From NCBI GenBank assembly GCA_911728435.2, contig OU452210.1:3720001-3784000 (forward strand): 64,000 nt of DNA, read 5' to 3'. Within the stretch, counting starts at the first letter, position 1, and the number at the start of each line of letters is the position of its first letter. The notes under the pieces were generated by a model, which was not told the origin of the DNA, did no database searches, and saw only the letters and a list, made by a program, of their open reading frames with translations. Positions 19,640-32,395 of the stretch are shown here, piece after piece. The translations under genes were made by a program, and so were the position numbers. The DNA comes from Apoderus coryli. Its lineage: Eukaryota > Arthropoda > Insecta > Coleoptera > Attelabidae.

Positions 19640-22600
19640 ATGGCGGTACGTAGGTCTCCGCTCACGTTACCGACAATGAGAAACAGAACCCCATTTTATG
19701 ATGGGGTTGTGGCTGTTATTAGAAGTTCTTTGGAACCAAATTCAGAAGTACAGAGAATTGCATATGAACAACGAAAAGCCCTGGAATTAGTCGATGGTAA
19801 GTTTTTGCCTCTTGTGTTGATTATTGGCGCCATAGGTAATATAAGATGTTATTTGCACTGAATATACTGCTAAACGTTTAATTTCAGTATTTATTTATTT
19901 TTTTATCAATATGTTTTGTTTAAATCTATTAGATCTCTAAATAAAACTTTACATAGGTGCAGTTGAAGCCGGCTATATAATAGGTACTCTATAAACATGA
20001 GACGCCATATTGGAAAATTTGTTAGCATTCCTTTGTATTGCAAAAATTGTAACATTTCCCTAAATATTAATATACTTTTAAAACTAAAATTTAAATCAGA
20101 TATTTTTACAAGCTTTCCTACCACCAAACTTTTATTCAGTTAGGTGAAAAATTAAGCTCATTGACCAATTCGTACCTAGTCAATTGTTGATAGTTCAAAA
20201 TATGTAGGTTTGAGGTTTGTGGGACTTAATTTGCCTTTATATTTCTGATTTGAAAATACAGGGCCGAAATGAGAAACCCATTTTATACAGGCGGTTACAA
20301 CAATACTGGATAGGCAGACCTTAGGTTAAAATCATATGATTCTTAGTAGATATATCTACACCCTTTACCGGTTTTTTTATTTTCTTCAACTAATACCAGT
20401 GTTCCCAACACTTGAGACCGAAAATATCCCTGAATGGGCATGAAATTACACCACTTTACACACAACATTGTTGCCAATGACTAATTAAAAAGATTTATGG
20501 AAAAGGCTAAAAATAACTAAAGAAAAAACGCCGAAATTGTGGCTTTTTGCATTTTGCCTCTTTCGCTTATTTATTTAAGCGTCTTCAAGGCTTTACAAAA
20601 AATATGAATCCCATTACATATTTGCAAAAGAAATTTAAAAATTACACCAATGAAAAATACGACGGGTATTACATTGGTACCTTTATCCCAGTTAACCAAA
20701 AATAAAACACGACAGCATTCCAATTTAGCTAAATATGGTACATTTTGAACCAGCTGGGTGCCCTCTATCCATCCATAGATGTATGTATGTTTCGCTATAA
20801 ATAAGGGTACGTTTATGTTGGAACCGTGATAAGCGGTAAGAGCGGCGATATTAGCGAAGCGTAGAAAATGATTTCATTATTTTGTATGCAGGTGTTTATA
20901 GTTAAGCGAAAAGTTATGACTCGCTTTGTATCAGAGCGACAAGAGCGCCGATAACGATTTGTTTATTTTCTTTGCTTTTATATCAGCTTTTTTGCACTTT
21001 GTTGTTATATACATCATATTATATTGATACCGGTGCGCCTAAAAATCCACTGGCACGTGTTTGACGGTATGTATCTACCAGTGCGCCTCACGGAACTTCA
21101 TGTTTCCGGAAAAACATGTGTTTTTGTTCTTTGTGTGTTGCGCAAAATATATTGAAGAACAAATACAAAATAAATATATAGGTATTACTTATGTATATAC
21201 TAATAAATGTAATTTAAGTTAAGCTTTGTGAAACACATCAACATTTTTTTTTTCGAAAAAATATATTTTTTTTAGGAGATTCTTGCAGTACAGTATGTTA
21301 CCTTTAAAACAAGTGGCAATAGATTTTTATAAACTTTTGGGCCAACTTGTTATAAGAACATAAATTGTATTACATGTTTTAACTGGTAGCTATAGATACC
21401 ATGGTACCATTTGATAAAATTATCTTAAAATAATGTATCAAATAAAAACTGTGTTGCTGATCGTAAAGGTTCTTTGTTAGTTATAGCTACCACTACTTTT
21501 TTGAAATTTTTTAAATTTCTTTATTTTTTCAAATATTTTTCACATGTGTCTAAACTACATCTAAACCTTATGCCCATATAAACAATCAAAAAACGATAAA
21601 AAAAAGTTTTGCCACTTAAAGGGTTAATTAGTGACATTTTTGTGAAACACTACAAGTTACGCGCTTATTTAACAAAGCAAGATTTAAAATCGCGAGTTTG
21701 TCAACCACTATGCTTTCACTAGACAACCGTTTCGTCGATCCATGACTCATCAGTGGTGATCGGTCAGTAGTTGATAGCCAAACATTCTACTTGCTGTGGT
21801 TTACAACTCGCAAAGGAGAATTCCGCTCTGTTGTCAACTTCATCTTGTTACACACACGTTGTTTACTGGCATAGTTTCTATATTATGTAAGTTGTCTCGC
21901 GAAACGTTTTAGGTTAATTATTAGGGTATTTCGCCACATATTCCTTTGATGATAAACAATTTCAAGAATCACATCTGCTCCCGTTTTTAGAGGTTAAAAT
22001 TAATATTCGATGAATTTATTCTAAATTTTCCCCTACTACCTATCTACATAGTTTAAGCTTATACGCTGGTGTTAAAATTTAACTACTTAAGTAATTAATA
22101 AATTAATGAACTGAACCCATATGTGAGATGTAATAATTTTTAAGGGCATAAAAGGTATTGTATTATGCTCGGATAGGTTTCGAACCTGACTGAGATACAT
22201 AATAATAGCTTTATTGCCCAACAGATTTACCCCTTGACAGGACAATATAAAATTAAATTAAAAATCTAACAAATAAATATACTCGAAACTACAAAGAAAT
22301 TACCTACTAAAAACGTTAAAAACAATGTACAATAATTATGTAAACAAATAGAAAATCTGTATGTAGATAAAACAAAAACCAAATTCTACACTGAACAGGG
22401 AAACTCAATAAAAATAACTCATGACTGGACTACAAATTAAAATACTCTCCTGTACTACTTGCAATAATTTCTTTTAAAGTACAACAAAATATGTCGCAAC
22501 GGTCGCAGATCTTATTAAAGTTATTACACCTGACATGAATAATAGGAGATTTAATTAAAATATGTTCTCGATCTTGAACAATAAAAAGTTTTGCCAAGGA

Positions 22601-25600
22601 TCCTTCCTATGCAGTATGATATATACAATGCCAAGAGATTCATGAATTCGTCTGAACTCCAAGCTTCTCATATCAAACCTATTAAGTAAAATATAATACC
22701 GAATGTCCCTCTGCGGGTAGACTCCATCACGCTTGAATCAAATAAACTGATTTGTCCCACAACTACTTTCACCGGGATCAGTAGACGGTGCGAGGTCAGT
22801 GTAATTACACAGTACAGATTAAACCATGAAAGTGAAACTCACTATCCAGCGAAATTATTCTGAACCTTCAATTTTGATTTAATCGTCATCAACATCAATA
22901 ATTTTTCATTGTCAGTTGAATGCTTGAACAAAAAAACTGACATCATGTATAGAAAATTAATTTTATAATTTCTCTTTTAGAATATCCCATTGTCTTAGTT
23001 GACCTTATTTCATGCTTGCCGACATTAGAAGAAAAACACTTAGCCGCTATATTTCTTAAAAATTATCTTGAAGAAGCAGTGTTGGGCGAAAGAATTTTGA
23101 CACGACTCTTCCAAAAAGGAATAATGAGAAGAGTATGTTCTAATTTGTTAGATATAATTGACATAGAGTTTGGAAGAGTCCGCTTTATGGTTTGCTGCAG
23201 TATATCATTGCTATGCGTATTAAACTTCTGGGACTATATAAGCACAAAATTATTTATTTTTCTCACAAGTCCATACCCAGGAATTGTTCATGGAGCTGTA
23301 ATAGTGCTAGAACAATTGTTGTTAACAAAACATTATGAAAACGTGCCAAATTTCGAAATCCATCTTGGTTATTTCGACGCATTGTTGAATATTTTTAAAA
23401 ACGTAAGTAACAAATAATAATACTAATAAACATTTATTAAGCATATGTACATGGAATTCTCAATAATATTTTCTTAAAAAATTGTGGTCTTACAAGATGC
23501 GCCATATGCAAAATGCTCTTTAAATGAGAATGGACACAATCCGTTTAGAATTCTAAATTCTGTTTTTTTTTTTTTGTAATTTTAGGTTGACTGCAGTACT
23601 GAGATCAGATACACAACATTATCGCCAATTTTCACAATACTTAAGCATGCTTTAGTTAAAGATCAGGAGTTTGTTATAAGTTGTCTTTCACATCTAGGTG
23701 AAACGTTTGAATTCGCGCTTCAAGAGCCGTTTGAAATAACTTCACACTACATTTTTAAAACAGAAATATTAAAATGTTTGTATCGTTGTGGTCAATATTT
23801 CGGCAATTTAGCATTACCTGTAATAAGTCCCACACTGCCTCATATTGGACAGCTACTCAATTTTTGCTGTAATCAATTTAAAGACACAATAAAGAATGTT
23901 GATAACATAGTGCCATTATTGGGAGCAATGAGTCAAGTTAGCGAGGATGACCCATTCTTAGAACTTGTAATATGGTTATTGAAATTCCTCAAATCACTCA
24001 TTGACTTAACATATTTCGATGTGCTAATCGATGACTTATTTAACCTGCAGTACACGTTAGTACTATTCATGTCGTGCTATGACAACATGGAACACCATGT
24101 CTTTCTAGATGAAAATGAGAGAGAAAAGGTGTTTAGACACCGAACAATGTGCACGGAAATATTTCTGGTAAGCTAGTAATTCTCTGTTTTTATAACATGC
24201 TCTTGACATTAAACAACAATTGCTTCTTTAATCTTTGATTTTAATTATGAGCCTCATTCCAAGAAAAAATGAAACGAAATATTGAAGTAAGTAAGTAAGG
24301 CTCAAGACAAGAAAAGAACCAAAATACATATTAGTTGCGTGTAGAAGTTGTCTGTCTGAAAAAATAGCAAAGATATTGAAGCAATATGAAAATTTGAATG
24401 TTTTTGTTTATTTCAGCTTATTGTCAAGAAAATTGAGTTTCGTAGACGCAAAGGTAGAGAATTATTTTTCAAGGTGTTAATTAATGTGTATGAAAGATAT
24501 TTCCAAGAAATTGAGGATTTTAAAGTGCAGTGCCCAACTTATTTCGTCAGAATTAATGAGTCTGTAATGTATAGTATGGGCTTATGTGGGGAATACTTTG
24601 ATCGCGCTACGATTGGATTTCCCATTAATGATTTACTTGGCAATTGGACATCATTTGTACAGAGAGAACCACATTTAATGCTGAACGGTAGATTATTGTG
24701 GTTAGGTGGCAAATATGCTTCAGAAATTGCGCCACATCTGTTGGAAGTACACTTGCAAACGATTCGTACGAATTGTGAGAGCGAAGTAAAATATCTCTAT
24801 CCACCTTCCGCTCAGTAAGTTAATACAAACTTATTTTAAGTTTCGTAATCATAGTAAAAACTATAAATCTAATTTTAGGGCTCTAGGAAATTATCTAATC
24901 CAGTTCAAAAATATGAGTTGTGAGAATCAAATGATATTTTGTCACGCAGCGACAGATTTATTGGTCTCACTTTTAGAACTGGCCAATAAAATGATTCAGA
25001 CCCCGTTAATTGTTCTACACACCATGCAGTGCTTCGTAGAGGTACGTTTGTGTTTAACACAATATTTTTTTGTGGTTCGATATGAAAATAAAATTAGGTT
25101 GAATAATAAATAGTTAAGATTTTTATATTATACGTGTCAATTTGAATGTTCTTTTCTTTATTAATTTTCTGTGAATTAAACTCGTGAACAATCTATGGAA
25201 ATTAGAAATTTAACACCAAGAATTGTAAGAAGTTATTTGAGATCAAATTTGACTACAATTTTCTAGTCCCCACCGTATTGCAGAATTTTGTCTACGCGTT
25301 TCGCGAGTGGGCATCTTCAGGAGTTATGAATCATGACAACTCCTGAAGATGCTGCCCACTCGTGTTGGCGAAACGTTAAATAATCTGCAAGACAATAGCA
25401 TAATAACCTGAAAAACTACAGTTACTCATAACATATTTTGTTGTAGTCCCAACCTCAAGTTGTGTCAGTAAAGATAGATGCCATCCAGGACATCTTAATA
25501 CGCATCGTTTACGAAAGTGGAGCTGATATTTTGATTACAAGAGAGTTAAATAACGTTGTTGCTAAATTGGGCCAGCTAGAATCGGTCAGACAAGCAATTT

Positions 25601-28600
25601 ATGATAAGCTGTTGCGTTTTCTTGTTGGTGTAGTATACATGAATATACCGCCTGAGTTTAAAGATCCTTCATCAGCTCCTGAAAAAGCTATAGATTTGCT
25701 AAATTCATTTTTTATGTACTCGGATCTTCCATTTACAAATATCATTATAGAAGTCTTTGCCGGTATTTATAGATTGCTGAATAAGGAATATCCTCTTAAG
25801 ATAGAGCCATATGAAGAAGTAAGTTAATAATTACCAATTATCAGAGGTATTGCTTGTAGATCATGTATTAGTGTTTCGCATATCAATATTTTTTAAAGGA
25901 AGGCCGTGCCTATTTTTAGTACTGTTGCCCATAATAACAGATTTTGTTTTTGATAAATTATACAAATTTAATAACTAAAAAGTGCAATATATTACTTATT
26001 GGAAAAAATGGAATAAAATGTTCAAACTGAACCCCTTCAGCAACTGGACAAAGTACCAATCCATCAAGGAATTCTAAAGAATTTTTACTCACATCCTGTT
26101 ATGCTTCTATTCTAAATATCACAGCATCATGCTGAAAAAAAGGGTTTTTGTTGGTCGGTCGGGATATTTTCAAGCTGCTAAAGGGCTTCATACAATAGTT
26201 CTATTTTCCCTAATATTGCACAATTGATTTTTTAATCATGTATAAATAAATATAACATTTCTCAAGAAAAGCAAATTGCGGAAATAATACATTTTAACTA
26301 TGTAGTGCAAATAGAATAGCAATAAAACTCAAAACGTCACCTCGACAAGTGGTTTTATATGTGGGTTTCGTGGGGGTTATTTAATTACTTTTAATTTTTT
26401 TGTTCTTAAGGCAGACCGAATTTAATGAGTTTTTTTTTTAATTTTTTATAACTTGTTAATTTTATTTATATTTTTTCTATAGTATCAACAATATATCAAT
26501 ACAACAAATAATACAATAACGTGTGAACTAAAAATAATCATATATTATTTTTTTTATGTGGTGTTTTGTGGACAGCACGCCACAGTGGGATATGTTTCGG
26601 TAGCTTTCACATAACTCCCATTATCAGACATTTACTACAATACAAAATTAATATAACATAACAAACAAAACAATAATGATATAATCAAGCTCCCGAAACA
26701 TGCGTCACATTTAAACACACTTAATTATATTTTCTCAATAAAACTACTTGTGGAGGTGACGTTTTGAGTTTTATTGCTATTATTCTATCTATCTATGTAT
26801 CAAACAAAAATATAATAAAATTTATAGATGTATCCATGAAACTTTTTCTTATAGTGGACATCTAATCTATAAGAAACTGATCTAGCAAGCAATACATATG
26901 CCTTCCATATTTATAATTTCTTATAATTTTTAGGCGGCGGGTAGTTTACTCATGACATTCCTGGTGAAATATGGGAATGAACTGAAAATGAATAGAGACG
27001 ACAAAGGTCATTTGGTTGCTGAATATTATCCAAAGATCATTGAACTTATGTTACTCCCTGAATGTTACATATCTGGACGAGTTTTTAGCAGATTTACCGT
27101 TTTATGCATTTATTCCGCTTTAGAATTTGTTGAACCACACTTCGAGCAAGTCATGCGAAGTGTACTTACAGCGGATCTCTGTGAGTTTGAAAATATCAGG
27201 GCGACTTGGATCACATTTCTTTTTATATGTATGTGTCGTCCAACCAATACTATAAATTACTTGTCTTCCCTTCCTGGACCCGAAGGCGGCAGTGCCTTGA
27301 ACCATTTGCTCAAAATGTGGCTGCCACTGTTTAACAAAGACACCGAGCGGATTGAACGTCAGCTCATGTGAGTCCACAAATATTACTTATTAGTATTTGC
27401 GTTCGAGGTAAGGGTGCAGAACTAATTAGAAAAAGTAGTTCGCAAAATAGAACTATAGAGAAATCAATGTTAGCTCAGAAATAGATAATTACTTAATCCT
27501 TACCTCGAACAAAGTAGACAAATTGAGGCGAATAACTTGTAACATAAGAAAAATATATTCATTTTTAGAGATCCCGTGTTCGCACTTGTTTAATTGTTCA
27601 CACTGATATTAATTTGTTATAAAATTTTTAAGGGCTACTGCAATTACTTCCGTTATAGAACACTGTTTAGCAAATGAAGAAGATTTAAAGAAGATAGCCG
27701 AAGCTACCATTAATGTGGATTTATCTGGTGACGATACACCCAGAGTTGCGGACGTGCCACTAACCGGAGTGGAGTACTTGTACTTTCTAGCCATTAGCTT
27801 ACTGTTTTTTGAGAGACGCTTGGTAAGTCTTATTTAGTTTAATTGGTTGCTATGTTCTAGAGATTTGGTGAAAGAAAATCACTTTTTGCACAATTTCTCC
27901 ATCTCTAATAGTTAAAACGTGTACATTCTTTATTATGCTATTACTTTATTGGTTATTTCTCAGATTTTTTGCTCTTTTCAAAACACACAGAAGTGTCCTT
28001 TAACATTTTGTGTAAAATCAAAATTGCATTAAACAAACGGGTAGGATTTTTACTTTCCCGGCCTAGGAAGTTAATTTGAACGCACTAAAAAAATTGAGAT
28101 AAAGACGGGAAGTCTGTGTGTCTGTACGATAGCGCTTAAACGCTTCAACCAATTGAGCTAAATTTGAGTTTTGGGGAATTGTAGGATAAACCCATTTTTG
28201 GTTAAAATCGCTTTAACCCTGTGAATAGTGCATACAACTCCCCAATTCTTAAATAGCAATAGGGATCGACTGGTACATCATTTGAAAGCATTATCTTTAC
28301 CTCCACAGTTCTCGAGAAAATTGCGTTTAAAATTTCACCAGTTAGGTAGTTGGTTCTTAAGATCGACGTAATTAGCATAATGGGTATGATACGCGCGTAG
28401 CCCAGTGGTGATTGCACGAGTGCAGGCGGGAAGTACTGGGTTCGAATCCCTGCTCTTGCCTTTTTATTTCTAATTCTTGAATAAAGTAGTGAGTTTGTTA
28501 GGTTAGTTTATTGGAAATAAAAATAATACAACAATAATAATATTAATTATTATTATTATGTATGGACGGACTATGCGATACGATAACATCCTGAACGCCC

Positions 28601-28955
28601 AGGTCATATAGTTTAATTATATATTGCCGGGAAAGTTTTGGGGTGATAACCGATTTTTTTTTTATTTTAGGGAAATGAACAAGAGAACAGAACTGCTGAA
28701 GAAGTTTATAGAGATGAGGACATTGAAAGAAAAGACGAAGAAAATAATGTTTTGTTTGGAAATCACCCATTCAACATTGATGTAATTACACATTTGGTGA
28801 GTTTCCTCGCAACACCTTCGGCGCCTTACTTTATGGTGATCGACAAGTTGTTCGGTACCGGGGATATTGCCGAACTGAGAGAATGTGGTTGTGCGGTCCC
28901 TGATGATTTACCGCCTATTGTAGAAGAAAATATTGCAGAAGAAAATATGGAGTAA
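19640..28955 (+). CDS. IPO9: Importin-9, nine coding exons
   Basis: Exons: 19640-19796, 22981-23402, 23586-24167, 24417-24814, 24879-25041, 25447-25818, 26934-27367, 27633-27822, 28671-28955. They total 3003 nt (1000 aa; human IPO9 has 1041), with GT/AG borders and kept frame throughout. Importin-9 is a karyopherin-beta built of HEAT repeats that carries histones, ribosomal proteins and actin into the nucleus under Ran control. Recognition rests on the N-terminal part (SSLEPNSEVQRIAYEQRKALEL ... HLAAIFLKNYLEEAV), the late NYLSSLPGPEGGSAL motif, the VPLTGVEYLYFLAISLL block, and an acidic C-terminal insert (about residues 905-935) before the closing HLVSFLATP...FMVIDKLFG segment. The mid part is quite diverged. 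No break is present, so the gene looks functional. A paralogue-like rapid divergence cannot be excluded. Confidence 0.88.
19797..22194. other. IPO9 intron 1, left part
   Basis: Non-coding. The segment around 20805-20960 (GATAAGCGGTAAGAGCGGCGATA and on) looks like a dispersed repeat, but I cannot name the family. Confidence 0.4.
22195..22800 (-). mobile_element. LINE 3' fragment in IPO9 intron 1
   Basis: On the minus strand the sequence reads RYYILLNRFDMRSLEFRRIHESLG followed, with stops, by more of the same style. This is the end of a jockey/R1-like reverse-transcriptase ORF. The 3' end is marked by CTATTATTATG-type sequence (plus: cataataatagctttattgc at about 22197). The frame is decayed. 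Confidence 0.5.
25298..25374. repeat. Inverted pair of hammerhead-like motifs in IPO9 intron 5
   Basis: Minus strand: CTGAAGA (25314-25320) then a stem and GAAAC (25298-25302). Plus strand: CTGAAGA (25343-25349) then a stem and GAAAC (25370-25374). The shared arm GAGTGGGCATCTTCAGGAGT and its complement face each other around a 13-base centre. Cores match CUGANGA...GAAA, but stem I pairing is poor in both. Confidence 0.4.
25819..26933. repeat. IPO9 intron 6 with an inverted dispersed repeat
   Basis: AATAGCAATAAAACTCAAAA and CGTCACCTC at about 26314-26345 reappears inverted at about 26750-26784. Between them lie two decayed hammerhead-like stretches (near 26590-26630 minus and 26695-26712 plus). 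The left arm with its flank also occurs at 32396-32488 and continues at 33772-33835. Confidence 0.5.
28391..28555 (+). mobile_element. tRNA-headed SINE in IPO9 intron 8
   Basis: An A box TAGCCCAGTGG (28398-28408) and a B box GGTTCGAATCC (28439-28449) match the internal pol III promoter consensus. A non-tRNA body follows with AATAAAGTAGTGAGTTTGTTA and an ATT-rich end. The cloverleaf is not complete, so this is a SINE, not a tRNA gene. Its tail is shared with 47500-47630. Confidence 0.65.
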
Positions 28956-30544
28956 TTTTTTTCCAGCCCTCCCTAAAAAAGGCTGTGTTTTTTTTAAATG
29001 TTTGACGTTTACTAGTTTATTGTTTTTGATACTGATTTTTAACATTGAACTGCTTGTTTAATATTTTTGATACTATTTTCAGTTATGTAATTGATATTTG
29101 TTTAACTCGTTTCGTTTATTAGTATGTTCTTTGACTAATATTTAAATTATTGTTAGATTGTTATTTTTGTATTACCAAAGAAATAAAAATGCAAAATAAA
29201 GGTTTTTTGAATACAATTTATTTTTTTCATTTAGTAGTTCTTAAAAGTAAATTCGATTTTTTTAATTGGGGTAATCTGTTATATAATTAATATAATTTTA
29301 TTAAACGATACATACAATACAATTACTAGTTGTTATGTGTAAATATTCTGTATTATACAGACAGTGCGCGTGAAGGTGCTCAGTGTATAATTGTGTGAAA
29401 GTGTATTAATCTGATTGTGGATACTGTCCGCTAATGATTCAGGCACTCCTCGACAATTTTGCAATGATTGGAGTCTAGTCTTCAGTTTTTTAAGAGTCTT
29501 TAAGTTTTTTAAGTAAGCATAATTATTTTATGAATTAATCCATGGCGAAGAGGAGCAGTCTACATCTATTAAACAAAACACGTCTGCGCCACAAAATATA
29601 ATTATTCTATTCATAATTCATGCCTACATCACATAAAGACTATCAATTTCTTGTCAGTTATTGTCCACTGTTATTAACAACGACAAAATGTTATTAAACC
29701 CGGAAAACTATTCATGTAAATGAATATTGGTTACTATATAGCACTAATAATGCGTTTACAGGGTGACTAATGTCCCATGTTTTCTGAATCAGCCCTTTCA
29801 GTACAATAGCAGGTATAACACCAATATCCAAATTGATAAGGTACTCCGTACAGACAGACGATCGATTTGATAATGATGTAAAATCGTTCGTAATCATTTA
29901 TTATTTTTTGCGGTATATATTGACGTTAGTATTATTAGATATAATTATGTTAACCGCTTTGAATGCTGGACTTACCCTGGACAATATTAAACACAACAAG
30001 GAACATTAAAATGCTGTACGTCTAATTAGAAGTTTTAAGTTATTATATTTTACATCAGGGCAGAATACTTTTGTAAAATATTTTTTTTTTAATGATTTCG
30101 CCCTATTTTAGTTGTAATAATTATGTTGATTGTTTAAGACTATCTTTTGTAGATTTACCACAGCTTTTTAAATTTGGTTTTAATTTTCACTATATATTTG
30201 AGAGGGCATTTAATTAAAAACTTTGTCAAGGTGACGAATTTTGTTTATGTTGATGAACACTGCACTCCACTGTGAGAATGGAATATTCAAATTATTTTTA
30301 TAATTTTGATAGTTGATATACAAAGTAACGAAGTGACTTTGCGCAAAGTTAAATTTAGTTAACTAATTCAATTCCAGTCATCACTCTAGGGTTGCTGTAT
30401 GTCTATGCTGGGCACATTACCGCTTATTTTGTACCTGCATAACTATAGCTTAGTAATAGAAGCCATTTTTTTAATTTGAAAACTGATTGATATCTAGGGG
30501 TTTGGTATTTGGAAAAAAAAAACACATTTACAAATATTTTTATA
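28956..30544. other. IPO9 3' flank and intergenic DNA
   Basis: AATAAA at 29182-29187 is the likely IPO9 polyadenylation signal. The stretch 29541-29640 (GAAGAGGAGCAGTCTACATC ... ACGTCTGCGCCACAAAATAT) is a diverged copy of the outer arm of the foldback element at 62331-63232. No gene was found. Confidence 0.45.
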
Positions 30545-31873
30545 TTACATACTTTTTCTTGTTGCTATTAAAACGTGACTCCTTGGGGATATATTACTGT
30601 CGAACAAAGACAAAACATTACAATTACTGCTTGCTTTGTTAATAAATAATAGCCTATCATACAAAATAATTGTTTCGATCAAAGGAGCCATCATTAATCT
30701 TAAAGAATAAAAATAAACCACATTTTTCCAAGTTCTATTAACAATATCATCATATTTTTCGATATCGGTAATATTCAGTACAATATTAAATTTGTTTCTC
30801 TTTAAAGCAAGGTTACAATATGATTTAAAATCTAAATTTTTATCACACTTTATATTTGATACCGGTATGTGTTTTAAATCTGGATTTATAGTCCGTATGA
30901 TTGCCTCCAAGGCAGCTCTATATGCATGAATTTTAAGGCTAAATGCATCATTACTATTTAGTTTCTTAATGTACTTTTCAATTGCGTGACAAGCTATTTC
31001 GCAGGTAATGTAATCCAATGAAAAATTATTTTCAATACAATAATCACTTAGAGGGAAACCTATTAAAGGCTTTAATGTCAATTTCATATAGCAACAACTT
31101 GCAATATTGATAAAAACTGCGTTTTTACATTTATTAAAAAGCTTTACCAAAGTTGTAGCTAAATTGCCACAAGGATGCAATCCTACTATCCCAAATTTAA
31201 AATTAACACCAGAGTCAATTTGAAATAGACGTCTTAAATTATCTAGGAAATCAGTGATATCTATGTCTGGTTCAATTCTCTTATTAATATGTATTGGTGA
31301 TTTATTACATTCAATTTTAAGTTCCTTCACAAATTTGGCATCGTATTCTCCTGCCATTTTCGAAAGTGTAACATCTGCTTCAAAAGTGCATATGTTTAAT
31401 CCAAATCTATAACACAGCACCCTGCTTAAATGACCTAAACCTGAACCTACATCGATAATAAAATTGCAATTTGTTTTTAAGGCACATTCATAACACAACT
31501 CCGACATCAACTCAATTTCATGACGTTTTTTCAATTTTACACCTCTCCATAATGTTTTAAAGAATTTGTCCTTATTTTTCAGACAGGCACCGGTGCTAAG
31601 ATTTCTTGCTATACTATTACTAGCAATTAACTGTCTTAAACTTATCAGTGATAAAGGATATAATTTTTGGTCATCATGGACATACACGTTCAACAGATTT
31701 GCAATATCTTCCATGGTAAGTTTTTCTAAGTACTGTCTCAACGATAAAGGTAATCGGGTCCAATGGTTCTCTACATAGAAGTCCGTTACATACGAGTTCA
31801 GCAATTCCTCGTATAATTTGTAGATTGCATTACAGTTTTTTAAAGATAAATGCAATTGATTTTCTGATACCAT
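30545..31873 (-). CDS. METTL25B: METTL25/RRNAD1-type methyltransferase-like protein
   Basis: The 442-residue product belongs to the METTL25 / RRNAD1 family of S-adenosylmethionine-dependent methyltransferase-like proteins, whose substrates are not well settled. Marks in order: N-terminal SYVTDFYVENHWTRLP, WRGVKLKKRHEIELM, the AdoMet-binding loop FIIDVGSGLGHLSRVL (about residue 140), GLHPCGNLATTLVKLF (about 230), SCCYMKL (about 260) and GFPLSDYC. These blocks have the order and spacing usual for the family. I chose the ATG at 31873 because the family N-terminus is short. An in-frame ATG at 31924 would add 17 hydrophobic residues, and a TTAGGTGTAAG string between them looks like splice-site sequence. 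It is a single exon. Whether it is METTL25 or METTL25B cannot be settled here. Confidence 0.85.
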   Translation of the reverse strand: MVSENQLHLSLKNCNAIYKLYEELLNSYVTDFYVENHWTRLPLSLRQYLEKLTMEDIANLLNVYVHDDQKLYPLSLISLRQLIASNSIARNLSTGACLKNKDKFFKTLWRGVKLKKRHEIELMSELCYECALKTNCNFIIDVGSGLGHLSRVLCYRFGLNICTFEADVTLSKMAGEYDAKFVKELKIECNKSPIHINKRIEPDIDITDFLDNLRRLFQIDSGVNFKFGIVGLHPCGNLATTLVKLFNKCKNAVFINIASCCYMKLTLKPLIGFPLSDYCIENNFSLDYITCEIACHAIEKYIKKLNSNDAFSLKIHAYRAALEAIIRTINPDLKHIPVSNIKCDKNLDFKSYCNLALKRNKFNIVLNITDIEKYDDIVNRTWKNVVYFYSLRLMMAPLIETIILYDRLLFINKASSNCNVLSLFDSNISPRSHVLIATRKSM

Positions 31874-32395
31874 GATTTGGAAACTACTTACACCTAATTG
31901 TACACACAAAACATATATAAACAAACCGAAATTTTGTGATATTAATAATTAAATGTTTATGGTTATCAAAATACTTCCTTTTCTTTTTATGACAAATATC
32001 AGATGTTTTCCACAACCTCAGTTACTGGCGGTTAATTCTACAAAACTGCGGTAATAACTGAGTGCAATTGATGTGAGTGAAAATGGAATATTTATTTCGA
32101 TTTTCTCTTCCACCTCAGCTCATCGAGTGGCAATTCTTGAAAACCGAGCAGTACAACGATGGGAAAATCGTACAGACTTGCCTCGTTTCTCTTGTTTGCT
32201 CTGCTCCCTGGTTTTGAATGATTGACAATCTGTGCGGGGTGCGGTTGCGGTTACTGGATCTTTTTTTGGAGCTGTTGGCAACCCTGGGCACAACCGCTGA
32301 GGCTGTCACATCAGATCTGAGATAAAAAGAAATTTCCCAAGATGTTGTTAGCTTTTTATAATTTTCTACAAACTAGAATAAATAAAATATCTAAA
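31874..32395. promoter_or_regulatory. Upstream region of the METTL25-like gene
   Basis: Presumed promoter of the minus-strand gene. The part 32100-32330 has a higher GC content than its surroundings, but no clear motif was picked. Confidence 0.3.

Noticed and set aside
28391..28460. Functional tRNA gene
   Set aside because: A and B boxes are good, but an acceptor stem and a complete cloverleaf are not seen, and the tail is shared with another SINE copy.
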